From contig CAYZED010000002.1 in NCBI GenBank assembly GCA_964477445.1, positions 124,001-188,000 of the forward strand: a DNA stretch of 64,000 nucleotides, given 5' to 3'. The DNA comes from CAYZED01 sp964477445 (GTDB lineage: Bacteria > Bacillota > Clostridia > Lutisporales > Lutisporaceae). Position numbers and translations under genes: made by a program. Shown piece by piece: positions 26,049 through 34,870 of this stretch. The notes under the pieces were generated by a model, which made no database searches, was not told where the DNA came from, and worked only from the letters and a program-made list of their open reading frames with translations. Position 1 is the first letter of the stretch. Each line of letters opens with the position of its first letter.

Positions 26049-27074
26049 TTACCTATTACTTTCATCTATCTTCAAATTCGGAAATGCATTTAAATCTATA
26101 TTTGATAAATAGCCTTTATTAAGTCTATAGTATCCCGCGCAACCTATCATAGCTGCATTGTCGGTACAAAGTATCGGAGATGGAAACAAAACTTCTATAC
26201 CCATTGCCTTCGCCTTCTCTGTAGCGGCTTCTCTAAGCTTTTTATTGGAAGCAACTCCACCAGCCATTACTGCATATTTGCTATTCTTCTCTTTCGCAGC
26301 TTTAATCAATTTTTCAGCCAGTATATCTGTTACAGCATATTGAAATGATGCCGCTACATCACTTTTATTAATGTTTTCATTTTTCATTTCCATTGAATTG
26401 AGATAATTTAAAACAGCTGATTTAATACCCGAAAAACTAAAATCATAGCTACCTTCTTCTAGTGCTGCTTTAGGAAATTTTATTGCTAAATGATTCCCTT
26501 CTTTCGCCAATCGCTCGATATTCGGACCTCCCGGGTACGGCAAGCCCAAAGCTCTTGCGACTTTGTCAAAAGCTTCACCCGCAGCATCATCTCGTGTTCT
26601 TCCAATAACCTCAAAAGAATCATAATCTTTCACATCGACTAGGTGACTATGTCCTCCTGATGCCACTAGACAAACGTAAGGTGGTTCAAGCCACTTATGT
26701 TCAATATAATTAGCTGCGATATGTCCTTCAATATGATTTACCCCAAGAAAAGGTTTATTCATACTGAATGCAAGCGACTTTATGTATGTCAATCCAATTA
26801 GCAATGCACCTACCAGCCCCGGCCCATATGTTACCACAAATGCATCAATATCTTCAAATGTACAATTTGCTATCGCTAGTGCTTCTTCAACCACAGGAAC
26901 TATGTTTTCAAAATGTTTCCTTGATGCCACTTCTGGGACAACACCCCCATACTTTTTATGAATTTCTATTTGACTAGAAATTACATTTGACAATACAATT
27001 CGTCCCTCTATAACTGCGGCCGATGTCTCGTCACATGAGGTTTCTACAGCAAGAATTCTTTTAAATTTATCCAT
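26049..27074 (-). CDS. tsaD: tRNA t6A37 threonylcarbamoyltransferase catalytic subunit
   Basis: A 341-aa TsaD, which transfers the threonylcarbamoyl group to A37 of ANN-decoding tRNAs with TsaB and TsaE. It begins ILAVETSCDETSAAVI and has GGVVPEVASRKH, the metal-binding NHIEGHIAANY, CLVASGGHSHLV, GEAFDKVARALGLPYPGGP, and the C-terminal MAGGVASNKKLR. Full length with all landmarks. Other t6A genes (tsaB-rimI and tsaE) lie 2-4 kb away on the same strand, separated by the sigma-factor group. Confidence 0.97.
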   Translation of the reverse strand: MDKFKRILAVETSCDETSAAVIEGRIVLSNVISSQIEIHKKYGGVVPEVASRKHFENIVPVVEEALAIANCTFEDIDAFVVTYGPGLVGALLIGLTYIKSLAFSMNKPFLGVNHIEGHIAANYIEHKWLEPPYVCLVASGGHSHLVDVKDYDSFEVIGRTRDDAAGEAFDKVARALGLPYPGGPNIERLAKEGNHLAIKFPKAALEEGSYDFSFSGIKSAVLNYLNSMEMKNENINKSDVAASFQYAVTDILAEKLIKAAKEKNSKYAVMAGGVASNKKLREAATEKAKAMGIEVLFPSPILCTDNAAMIGCAGYYRLNKGYLSNIDLNAFPNLKIDESNR

Positions 27075-27132
27075 TACGTACCATCCTATACAAAAGATAA
27101 AAAGCGACGAAGCGCTTTTTAATAATTAAAGA

Positions 27133-27990
27133 TTATTCGACCATCCCAAGCCTTGTATCTACAGCTGCTCCTAAAGACATCATCGAGATTCCAGCAAAAA
27201 ATATCCATCCTACAATAGGAATGAATGATAATATATAAAGCACCAACAATCCCGACATAATACAAATGTATGGATTACAGGTTCCTCCACCCGAAACTTT
27301 CTTCCCAATTGCTAAGAAAACCGCTACTCCACCTAGCATATTTAATGAAAAATAAACAATTATGACTATCGGAATTATAATAATTCCTACTATCGTTACA
27401 ATCAATACTACAATTAATGGAATAAGTGCTAGATTTATTAAAAATCCTATTAGCAGTCTTCTCCAAAAAAACAAATCTAAAGACTTTGAAATCAGATCTA
27501 CCCTTTTTGGAACTAATAGATAAATCATACACGCAAGAAAATATATTACTAAAACGAGCACCACTAAAGCGGTGGTTATTACAGGAATAAAATTAGATGC
27601 ATTGAAATCAAGTGGAAATCCAAATTCGGAAGTTGTACCGTTGATTATTGCTTTTTCCCCAGATATAACATCTCCCATAAAAGCTGCAGCATCACCACCC
27701 ACTACTCCACTATTACCAATAATTATCGAACTTCCAATACCTGCGGCATTGCCTTTTATTAACCCTTTAACACTCAATTTCCCAAATAGCACCATGGCGT
27801 CACCGCTGATAATTCCATCAACTTTCAAATCAGCGCCAATTACCAAACAAAAGCCTTCAATGGTGTCACCTTTTTCAACATTTAAATCTCTAAAAAAACT
27901 ATATTCATTTCCAATGCTAGTCTTCGCTGCTAATGCAAAAACCATCGAAAATAACACTACTAAAAAAATAAGAATCTTTGTCTTCTTCAT
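27133..27990 (-). CDS. Bactofilin-like polymer-forming membrane protein
   Basis: A 285-aa protein with a signal-like N-terminus (KILIFLVVLFSMVFALAAKT), then about 100 residues of short repeating beta turns rich in Gly-Val-Ile (GDTIEGFCLVIGADLKVDGIISGDAMVLFGKLSVKG) as in bactofilin-type beta-helices, and then four hydrophobic segments between about residues 135 and 275. It would sit in the membrane with the beta-helix part outside the cytoplasm. It directly follows the anti-sigma gene (12 bp), so it is probably in that sigma regulon and may act in envelope stress or structure; this is inferred. Confidence 0.75.
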   Translation of the reverse strand: MKKTKILIFLVVLFSMVFALAAKTSIGNEYSFFRDLNVEKGDTIEGFCLVIGADLKVDGIISGDAMVLFGKLSVKGLIKGNAAGIGSSIIIGNSGVVGGDAAAFMGDVISGEKAIINGTTSEFGFPLDFNASNFIPVITTALVVLVLVIYFLACMIYLLVPKRVDLISKSLDLFFWRRLLIGFLINLALIPLIVVLIVTIVGIIIIPIVIIVYFSLNMLGGVAVFLAIGKKVSGGGTCNPYICIMSGLLVLYILSFIPIVGWIFFAGISMMSLGAAVDTRLGMVE

Positions 27991-28002
27991 AATTCCCCCC
28001 TA

Positions 28003-28593
28003 CTAAGTTATATCGCTTTTTTTTGAGGATAATATTCTAGTTAATCCAATATTGGAAAGTATGAATATAATACTTAAAAACACTAAAAGATTCAAATGCT
28101 GTGTAAGTAATATTCCTCTATATTCCATAAGTCTGTTCAATATTAATCCTAAATAATATGGTATATCTGTTACAAAATTTCCAATACCACCAAAGATACT
28201 AGTCTTAATGCCCATATCTCCAACAAAAGATGACATTAATGAATTCACAAATGGGTTATTCGCCAATCCACCTAAATTATCTGTGAAAAAATTCCTAGTA
28301 AAAATCATGAATGCAAATAACGCTGCGGCCCACATGAAATTCGAAGTATACTTCTTTAAAGTTAGTTGCCAGCTTATTTTTTTAACTTTTGACATGACTT
28401 TAGCGGTAAAATCCGGCATTGGCTCAATTAGCGGGAGATTTTCAACCGCTAACATTGCCTTCTCTAGCGAAATAAATTCTGTTCTACACGCTTCACATTC
28501 AGTTAAGTGATTTTTCATAATATCAAGCTTATCTTTTTTTAGAGTGCCGTCAAAATACTCCATCATTAATAACTCTATTTCATAACATTTCAT
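28003..28593 (-). CDS. Zinc-finger anti-sigma factor (zf-HC2)
   Basis: A 196-aa membrane protein. The N-terminus has the anti-sigma zinc motif H...C..C (NHLTECEACRTEF, residues ~28-40). Two hydrophobic segments lie near residues 88-106 and 166-186, so the C-terminus is largely in or across the membrane. It overlaps the ECF sigma gene by 4 bp (ATGA), the standard arrangement for an anti-sigma that sequesters its cognate sigma until a signal releases it. The second membrane segment is unusual for short RsiW-like proteins. Confidence 0.85.
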   Translation of the reverse strand: MKCYEIELLMMEYFDGTLKKDKLDIMKNHLTECEACRTEFISLEKAMLAVENLPLIEPMPDFTAKVMSKVKKISWQLTLKKYTSNFMWAAALFAFMIFTRNFFTDNLGGLANNPFVNSLMSSFVGDMGIKTSIFGGIGNFVTDIPYYLGLILNRLMEYRGILLTQHLNLLVFLSIIFILSNIGLTRILSSKKSDIT

Positions 28594-29144
28594 ATTGACG
28601 CCCCCTTCCCATTTTCTAACAAAATTTCTTTTAACATTTGTCTTGCCCTATAAAGCCTGTTCTTTACTATAGTGAGTGATTCTCCAGTGATTTCAATTAT
28701 CTCCTGATAAGATAAGTTTTGTACATGGAATAAAACAAGAAAATTTCTATATTTTTCAGGTAATTTACTAATAGCCAGTTGAACTTCTCTTCCAGTTTCT
28801 TCTGAAATATAATTTTCCTCGGGCGTCTTATCATCATCAACTACTTCTGGCAACTCATCCATCGGTAACACAAAAGATTTTCTTTTTCTTAATTGATCAA
28901 GACATAGGTTCGTGGTTATTTTCATAGCCCAAGTACTAAATTTAAATTCTGGATTATATCTATTTAATGAACCATATATTCTTATAAAGGCTTCCTGTGA
29001 AACATCTTCTGCCTCTTCTTTATTCCCCAACATCCTATATGCCGTGGTATAAATAAGTTTCTTATATCGTTCAACTAAAATCTCAAAAGCGACCGCATCA
29101 CCATTCAGACAATTCTGTATGACTTCGCTGTCAGAGATAATCAT
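28590..29144 (-). CDS. ECF-type RNA polymerase sigma factor (SigW-like)
   Basis: A 184-aa group IV sigma factor. Region 2 is FEILVERYKKLIYTTAYRMLG then EAEDVSQEAFIRIYGSL, followed by KFSTWAMKITTNLCLDQLRK; region 4 is LPEKYRNFLVLFHVQNLSYQEI and VKNRLYRARQMLKE. GGTGGCGG precedes the ATG. It forms an operon with the anti-sigma and bactofilin-like genes. The upstream region (29194-29202) has an extended -10, TGCTATAAT, on the minus strand; no ECF-type AAC/CGTC promoter was found by eye, so autoregulation is uncertain. Confidence 0.93.
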   Translation of the reverse strand: MIISDSEVIQNCLNGDAVAFEILVERYKKLIYTTAYRMLGNKEEAEDVSQEAFIRIYGSLNRYNPEFKFSTWAMKITTNLCLDQLRKRKSFVLPMDELPEVVDDDKTPEENYISEETGREVQLAISKLPEKYRNFLVLFHVQNLSYQEIIEITGESLTIVKNRLYRARQMLKEILLENGKGASI

Positions 29145-29244
29145 TAAACCGCCACCTTCTTTAAAATCCTTATTTCTAACTGAAATTTATATTATTATAG
29201 CATATCTAAATTACGCTAAAAAAAAGAATTTGTCTGATTTATTA

Positions 29245-30408
29245 TTAAAGAGATACCCACATGATAACAGCATCCTCTTTAGTATCAGTGTAATACCCTT
29301 TTCTAATTCCCGCACTTTTAAAATTGAGTTTTTTGTATAAATTCAATGCCGCCAAATTACTTGTCCTGACCTCTAGAGTCATTTTATCCATTCCATCTTC
29401 TTTGGAATTAATCATGGCTTCTTTCATAAGCATCTCACCAATCCCCATACCTTGATATCCTGGATGAACACCGACATTAGTAATGTGAGCTTCATCAATT
29501 ATTTTCCACAATCCACAATATCCAGCGATTCTTCCACCCACTTCTGCTACTAAATACATCGATAATAAGTTTTTTAGTTCTTCAAAAAAGGCTTCTTTAC
29601 TCCAAGGGGTTCTAAATGACATATTCTCGATTTCATGAACTTGGTCTATATCATCAATACGCATTTTTCTTATATTAATAGGATTACGATGTGAATACTC
29701 TACTTCGGCCTGAGCCTTTCTGATATACTCTAATCTCAATTCTCCAGGATTGCTTGAATCATCCTTCCTTTTATCAACTAACCATGCCAATGCTGAGGCT
29801 GATGGATAGATTAACCCACCTTGGGGAATAATTGCTGAAAAAGCATTAAATGCTTTTATTCTTTCTTCATAAATCGGGAGCGCATCTCCGCAAAAGACTA
29901 CATTTTTCTTATTATTACTAAAATCAATATTTGAAAATTTCTGCAATAAAGAAGCTATTCGCTCCTCAATTTTGTCAATCTCAATCACACCAAAATCTTC
30001 TAATTTAACAAGTTCGTTTTCTTCCCATCTATATACAGCCGAATACACACTATTCCTTTGGGCGTCTAGCATTGAACAAATCATTCCATCAAATCGAAAA
30101 ATCCCAGCAGCTAGCACATCCAGAGTAGGAATCCCAATTAGTTTCTTTCTTAGCCCATGTGCTAAGCCAGTAACTGCTGTCGCTCCAATTCTTAGCCCTG
30201 TAAAAGAACCAGGTCCAATCGAGCAACCAAAAATATCAATATCCTCAACTTTAATGTTAGCCTCAACAATAACTTGTTTTATTAGACCAAAAATTTTCTG
30301 AGAATGCCCCTTTGGCGCCATTGATGAATTAAGTGATAACAATTTACCATCTTCGTATACTGCCGCAGTTGCCATTGAAGTTGACGTGTCTACTGTCAAT
30401 ATCTTCAT
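29245..30408 (-). CDS. tsaB-rimI: TsaB-RimI fusion: t6A subunit plus ribosomal protein acetyltransferase
   Basis: A 387-aa two-domain protein. Residues ~1-225 are TsaB: ILTVDTSTSMATAAVYEDG, GCSIGPGSFTGLRIG and IPTLDVLA. Residues ~240-387 are a GNAT acetyltransferase of the RimI type: RKMRIDDIDQVHEIE, WSKEAFFEEL, NVGVHPGYQGMGIGEMLM (acetyl-CoA loop), EVRTSNLAALNLYKKLNF. The join is by a short basic linker. Fusions and adjacency of tsaB and rimI are known in Firmicutes. It overlaps tsaE by 4 bp. Confidence 0.95.
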   Translation of the reverse strand: MKILTVDTSTSMATAAVYEDGKLLSLNSSMAPKGHSQKIFGLIKQVIVEANIKVEDIDIFGCSIGPGSFTGLRIGATAVTGLAHGLRKKLIGIPTLDVLAAGIFRFDGMICSMLDAQRNSVYSAVYRWEENELVKLEDFGVIEIDKIEERIASLLQKFSNIDFSNNKKNVVFCGDALPIYEERIKAFNAFSAIIPQGGLIYPSASALAWLVDKRKDDSSNPGELRLEYIRKAQAEVEYSHRNPINIRKMRIDDIDQVHEIENMSFRTPWSKEAFFEELKNLLSMYLVAEVGGRIAGYCGLWKIIDEAHITNVGVHPGYQGMGIGEMLMKEAMINSKEDGMDKMTLEVRTSNLAALNLYKKLNFKSAGIRKGYYTDTKEDAVIMWVSL

Positions 30409-30869
30409 AACAAAGCCCCCTCAAGTTTATCTAATAATTCTTTATGTCGAATTCCAGAAGCATCTAAAACAAATCTTCTGTTCCCATTTTTTTCAATATG
30501 TAAAACAATCCACAACCGCTCTACTGGAATCGCCTCAGAAATAATATCAGCCCACTCAATTACACAGACACCTTTTCCATAAAAGTATTCTGTATATCCT
30601 AATTCATTTAGTTCATCAGAGTTTTCTAATCTATAAACATCAAAATGATATAGCGACATCTCGCCATAATATTCATTAATCAATGTGTATGTTGGGCTAG
30701 TAACGTACTCGTTAATTCCAATTCCTACTGCTATTCCTTTAGTTAAATGAGTCTTACCAGTACCTAAATCGCCCGAAAGGCAAATTATCATTCCTGGTTC
30801 AAGCAATTTACCAATTTTTATTCCTAATTCATATGTCTCTTCTTGAGATTTCGTAAAAATATTAAACAA
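30405..30869 (-). CDS. tsaE: tRNA t6A37 synthesis ATPase TsaE
   Basis: A 154-aa P-loop ATPase: CLSGDLGTGKTHLTKGIA at about residues 31-48, then VTSPTYTLINEYYG, LYHFDVYRL and VIEWADII, all TsaE landmarks. It supplies the ATPase activity that resets the TsaB-TsaD complex. First gene of the tsaE/tsaB-rimI pair. Confidence 0.96.
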   Translation of the reverse strand: MFNIFTKSQEETYELGIKIGKLLEPGMIICLSGDLGTGKTHLTKGIAVGIGINEYVTSPTYTLINEYYGEMSLYHFDVYRLENSDELNELGYTEYFYGKGVCVIEWADIISEAIPVERLWIVLHIEKNGNRRFVLDASGIRHKELLDKLEGALL

Positions 30870-30917
30870 AAAAAATTCCCCTCTGCTATAAGTGGCTTCG
30901 CACTATATCTACTAAAT

Positions 30918-30946
30918 TAAAAAGGGAGAGGACTTATCCTCTCCCC
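30918..30946 (-). terminator. Terminator of ribU
   Basis: Stem GGGAGAGGA / TCCTCTCCC (30924-30932, 30938-30946) with TTTTT after it on the minus strand. Confidence 0.85.
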
Positions 30947-30973
30947 ATGTCTATATTATACTTGAGAAATAAT

Positions 30974-31552
30974 TTATTGTAAATCGGAGTCAACTTCGTT
31001 TTGTTCATTCGCAAATTTATTAATTATCGGATATAGACCTTTAAAAGTAAAGATTGAAATCAATCCAATTATTATACCTTTAATAAGATTAAAAGGAAAA
31101 ATTGCTGTTTTTATGAGAGTCAAAACTTGATCCATCGGCATTTCAGGATAAAACATCGGAATAAATACATAATAATTGATAATACTCATAGTAAGCGCCA
31201 TCGTTAAAGCGCCTATTAAGAGTCCAATAATTGCTGATTTGATACTTTTATTAATCATATACACCCCACCAGCAATTAATACTAATACCGTTCCACATGT
31301 GAAATTTGCCATTTCGCCTATCCCACCAGTAGTTGTTTTTGTTAAGAAGCCGAAAATATTCTTTATAAGTTCAACTGCAACACCTGAAATTGGTCCCATC
31401 GAAAAAGCAGCAATAATCGCAGGTATATCTGCTAAATCAATTTTAAGAAATGTCGGGAAAAAAGGTATAGGGAATTCGATGAAATACAGCACAAAGGCCA
31501 CGGCGGACAGCAAACCTGTCAATGTAAGTTTTCTGATACTAGATTTGTTCAT
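30974..31552 (-). CDS. ribU: Riboflavin ECF transporter, substrate-binding component RibU
   Basis: A 192-aa membrane protein with five or six hydrophobic helices and the RibU features near the N-terminus (LTLTGLLSAVAFVLYFIEFP, FLKIDLADIPA) and KNIFGFLTKTTTGGIGEMANF. It binds riboflavin and works with the shared EcfA-EcfT energising module encoded elsewhere. An FMN riboswitch and terminator directly upstream confirm the substrate. GGAGG precedes the ATG. Confidence 0.95.
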   Translation of the reverse strand: MNKSSIRKLTLTGLLSAVAFVLYFIEFPIPFFPTFLKIDLADIPAIIAAFSMGPISGVAVELIKNIFGFLTKTTTGGIGEMANFTCGTVLVLIAGGVYMINKSIKSAIIGLLIGALTMALTMSIINYYVFIPMFYPEMPMDQVLTLIKTAIFPFNLIKGIIIGLISIFTFKGLYPIINKFANEQNEVDSDLQ

Positions 31553-31582
31553 AAAAGAACCTCCAAATTAATTTTTTACAAA

Positions 31583-31609
31583 CAAAAAATCCCTGAGAAA
31601 TCAGGGATT
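31583..31609 (-). terminator. Expression-platform terminator of the FMN riboswitch
   Basis: Stem ATCCCTGA / TCAGGGAT (31590-31597 and 31601-31608 region) followed by TTTTTG on the minus strand, between the aptamer and ribU. It should form when FMN is bound and stop transcription. Confidence 0.8.
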
Positions 31610-31633
31610 AAACTTGCATAAAATAAAATGCAA

Positions 31634-31783
31634 CCTTCTTCCATCCAGACTTTACTGTCGGCTCCGGATTAATACAAACAAAACATTTGTAATTACCGAA
31701 TCTGCAGATTAAAATCGATTATATCGACTCCTCTCCGCTCGCGGGCTAAACCGCCGGTAGGGAATTTCACCCGTCCCTGAAGA
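31634..31783 (-). ncRNA. FMN riboswitch (RFN element)
   Basis: Minus-strand sequence shows the conserved aptamer: AGGGACGGGTGAAATTCCC, TACCGGCGGT, AGCCCGCGAGC, a variable P3-P4 arm, then CCGGAGCCGACAGT and GTCTGGATGGAAGAAGG. All six-helix junction landmarks are recognisable. It controls ribU through the terminator just downstream. Confidence 0.96.
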
Positions 31784-31875
31784 TTTCTTATTAGATTTTC
31801 TATTCATTATTTATACTCTACCAAAAAAATGTTTCAAAGTAAAGCAAATGAAATTTTAAGACTCGTAACTTTTTT

Positions 31876-34050
31876 CTAATGCAATGTTAGTGCTCCAGTT
31901 TCGCTAAAACCTTTCATACTTAGGCTAATTCTTTTTCTAGGAATATCAACAGACATAACTCTTACCTTTACGATATCTCCTGCTTTTACTACATCCATTG
32001 GATGTTTAATAAATCTATCGGCCATCTCCGAAATATGAACTAACCCATCTTGATGAACACCAATATCTATAAAAGCACCAAAATCGATAACATTTCTAAC
32101 CGTTCCTGTTAATTCCATGCCTGCTACCAAATCTTTAATCTCTAAAACATCACTCATGAATATTGGTTGTGACATGTCCTCTCTTGGGTCTCTACCTGGT
32201 TTTGATAATTCTGCCAATATATCTTTCAGAGTCGGAATACCAACATTTAATTCTTTTGCTAATGAATCAAGAGCTTCTCCTTCTAGCGCTTTTGCTGCGT
32301 CAGATAACTCTTTTGCATCTTTTATCTTTTTAGTGAACCCAGCCTTTTCAATCAATTTTTTTGTGATATCATATGACTCTGGATGAACCGCAGTCGCATC
32401 TAAAATCTCTTTTCCACCAGAGATTCTTAAAAACCCAGCACATTGCTCATAAGTTTTAGCCCCAAGTTTTTTTACTTTAAGAAGTTCTTTCCTCTGCTTA
32501 AACGAACCGTTTTCATCTCTGTAAGCTACAATATTCGAAGCTATAGATGAGTTTATCCCAGCGATATAAGAAAGTAGTGATGGAGATGCCGTATTTAAAT
32601 CAACCCCAACATTATTAACGCAATCTTCGACTACTCCAGTCAGTCCCTCAGTTAATCTTTTCTGGTTTACATCGTGTTGGTATTGTCCGACACCGATAGA
32701 TTTAGGATCGATTTTTACAAGTTCTGCTAGCGGATCTTGAAGTCGTCTTGCTATAGAAATCGCACCTCTAATAGATACATTTATATCAGGATACTCTTTT
32801 GACGCAAGTTCAGACGCTGAATATACAGACGCTCCAGCTTCATTAACAACTACATATTGAAGTTTCCCATCAAGTTCTTTAGCCAGTTCTGCACAAAATA
32901 TTTCAGATTCTCTGGACGCAGTACCATTTCCTAAAGAAATTAAATTCACTCCGTACTTTCTAATCAATTTCAATAATTCGGCCTTTGCTTCGGCAGTTTT
33001 ATTAAAAGGTGCTGTCGGATAAACCGTTGCTGTATCTAGTAATTTTCCTGTTTCATCTAGCACTGCAATTTTACAACCTGTTCTAAAAGCTGGATCGAAG
33101 CCCATTACAGTTCTACCTTTTACAGGAGCTGTAAGCAAAAGATTTCTTAAGTTTGACATAAAAACCTTAATCGCTTGTTCTTCGGCTTTTTCTGTTAGTT
33201 CTGCTCTCATTTCTCTTTCAACAGAAGGTGAAATGAGCCTGTCATATGAATCTGAAACTGTCTTCTCTAAAACCTCTCTGTAAGGGGATGAGTCGTTAAT
33301 TAAGTCTTTAGATATAGAATTTTTAATGGTATCTGACGGAGCAGATATCCCTATAGAAATAGCCTTCTCATTCTCTCCTCTATTTATAGCCAAAATTCTG
33401 TGTGCTGGAATCTTACTCAAAGGTTCCGCATACTCATGATAATTAACAAAATCAGCATCATCGTCTTTTACTTTTTTCGATGTAACAGACCCACCACGCT
33501 GAGTTATTTCTCGAACTTTTTTTCTTATATCTGCATCATCAGAAATGTTTTCAGCTATTATATCAAGCGCCCCAGAAATAGCTTCTTCTGAGTTATTAAC
33601 GCCTTTTTCTTCATTAATAAATGATTCTGCAATTTCGTTTAATGCAATTTTTTGGGGCATCTGTAACCAAATAATATCGGACAATGGCTCAAGTCCTTTT
33701 TCCTTCGCGATAGTTGCTCTTGTTCTTTTCTTTGGTTTATATGGTCTATATAAATCTTCAACCGCTTGAAGAGTGACAGCATTTTCTATCTTCTTTGCTA
33801 ATTCGTCATCTAGCTTTCCCATTTCATCGATTAATCTCGTCACTTCCATTTTTCGCTTTTCAAGGTTTCGCAAATAAGTAAGTCTATCTCCTAAGTCACG
33901 CAATTGGGTGTCTGTTAATTCTCCCGTGACCTCTTTTCGATATCTGGCAATGAATGGAATTGTATTTCCTTCATCAATTAATTTAACTGTACTGTCAACT
34001 TGCCATTCCTTAACACTTAGTTCGTTTGCTATTTGTCTGCTTATTTCCAT
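31876..34050 (-). CDS. tex: Tex family RNA-binding transcription accessory protein
   Basis: A 724-aa Tex. In order: helical N-terminus with VKEWQVDSTVKLIDEGNTIPFIARYRKE, RNase H-like YqgF domain (VMGFDPAFRTGCKIAVLDETG), helix-hairpin-helix region (VGVDLNTASPSLLSYIAGIN), and a C-terminal S1 RNA-binding domain (GMELTGTVRNVIDFGAFIDIG...HISEM) near residues 645-715. Tex is a nucleic-acid-binding protein linked to transcription and stress or toxin gene regulation. Full length. Confidence 0.95.
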   Translation of the reverse strand: MEISRQIANELSVKEWQVDSTVKLIDEGNTIPFIARYRKEVTGELTDTQLRDLGDRLTYLRNLEKRKMEVTRLIDEMGKLDDELAKKIENAVTLQAVEDLYRPYKPKKRTRATIAKEKGLEPLSDIIWLQMPQKIALNEIAESFINEEKGVNNSEEAISGALDIIAENISDDADIRKKVREITQRGGSVTSKKVKDDDADFVNYHEYAEPLSKIPAHRILAINRGENEKAISIGISAPSDTIKNSISKDLINDSSPYREVLEKTVSDSYDRLISPSVEREMRAELTEKAEEQAIKVFMSNLRNLLLTAPVKGRTVMGFDPAFRTGCKIAVLDETGKLLDTATVYPTAPFNKTAEAKAELLKLIRKYGVNLISLGNGTASRESEIFCAELAKELDGKLQYVVVNEAGASVYSASELASKEYPDINVSIRGAISIARRLQDPLAELVKIDPKSIGVGQYQHDVNQKRLTEGLTGVVEDCVNNVGVDLNTASPSLLSYIAGINSSIASNIVAYRDENGSFKQRKELLKVKKLGAKTYEQCAGFLRISGGKEILDATAVHPESYDITKKLIEKAGFTKKIKDAKELSDAAKALEGEALDSLAKELNVGIPTLKDILAELSKPGRDPREDMSQPIFMSDVLEIKDLVAGMELTGTVRNVIDFGAFIDIGVHQDGLVHISEMADRFIKHPMDVVKAGDIVKVRVMSVDIPRKRISLSMKGFSETGALTLH

Positions 34051-34260
34051 TAAATTTCATTCCTCCACACTTTCGGTTATGTTTTCACGGTCACTAATAG
34101 TTTACCTTAAATATTCATATTTTTGTATGGAATTTATTCCCACTCAATAATATGAATATTTTATTATTCTTCTTTAAGTATTGCACCTATAAGAAATATA
34201 TGTTAGTATTCGGTACAAGTACATATGTGCTAAAAATACGCACACGAAAGGAATACCAAA

Positions 34261-34701
34261 ATGCATGAAAACCAACTATTTATTATCAATTCAGATATTC
34301 TTCCAAATATTTATCAGAAAGTTATAATAGCTAAAAGACTACTTCGCTCTGGAGAATCTTTAACCATTCAAGAAGCCTGTAGAAAATCAAATTTATCGAG
34401 AAGTGCTTTTTATAAATATAAGGATAAAGTTTTTGATTATAGTTCTAAGGAAAAAGGAAGACTTCTAACCCTATTTATGCTCCTTCGTCATGCCCCTGGA
34501 ATTTTGTCCGACATATTAAATAGTATTGCAGCTATTAAAGGAAACATAATTACTATAAGTCAAAACATACCAATTATGGACACTGCATCAGTTACGATAA
34601 CAATTGACACAAATACAATGGATATTTCTCCCGACGAGCTACTTGTTCTTCTTCACGAAGCAAAAGGGTGCAAAAAAGCAGAAATTATTGGCATGGAATA
34701 G
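34261..34701 (+). CDS. UPF0735 family ACT-domain protein (PheB-like)
   Basis: A 146-aa protein. The N-terminal half has a helix-turn-helix-like stretch (LTIQEACRKSNLSRSAFYKY) and residues ~75-146 are an ACT domain (LLRHAPGILSDILNSIAAIKG, VTITIDTNTMDISPDELL). Members are often found with hom and thr genes and are presumed amino-acid-sensing regulators. Here it precedes the ApgM-like gene and thrC on the same strand, with a 169-bp spacer containing a perfect 30-bp palindrome. Control of that pair is inferred. Confidence 0.88.
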   Translation: MHENQLFIINSDILPNIYQKVIIAKRLLRSGESLTIQEACRKSNLSRSAFYKYKDKVFDYSSKEKGRLLTLFMLLRHAPGILSDILNSIAAIKGNIITISQNIPIMDTASVTITIDTNTMDISPDELLVLLHEAKGCKKAEIIGME

Positions 34702-34801
34702 ACGAAATAATTTGAATTGATTAAACTTGATTTATCTTAATATAATATTACTTGCATTTTCTCTATGCTATTGCGTTTTGTCCATGTGCAAGTCCTTTCA
34801 C

Positions 34802-34831
34802 AGAAATTATAATACATGTATTATAATTTCT
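34802..34831. repeat. Perfect 30-bp palindrome upstream of the ApgM-like gene
   Basis: Half-site AGAAATTATAATACA followed directly by its exact complement, with no spacer. It contains a TATAAT on each strand, so it could overlap a -10 element, act as a dimer operator, or form a cruciform. Confidence 0.9.
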
Positions 34832-34870
34832 AGTTATATATATAGATAAACGTTATAGGGGGAGAATTAT

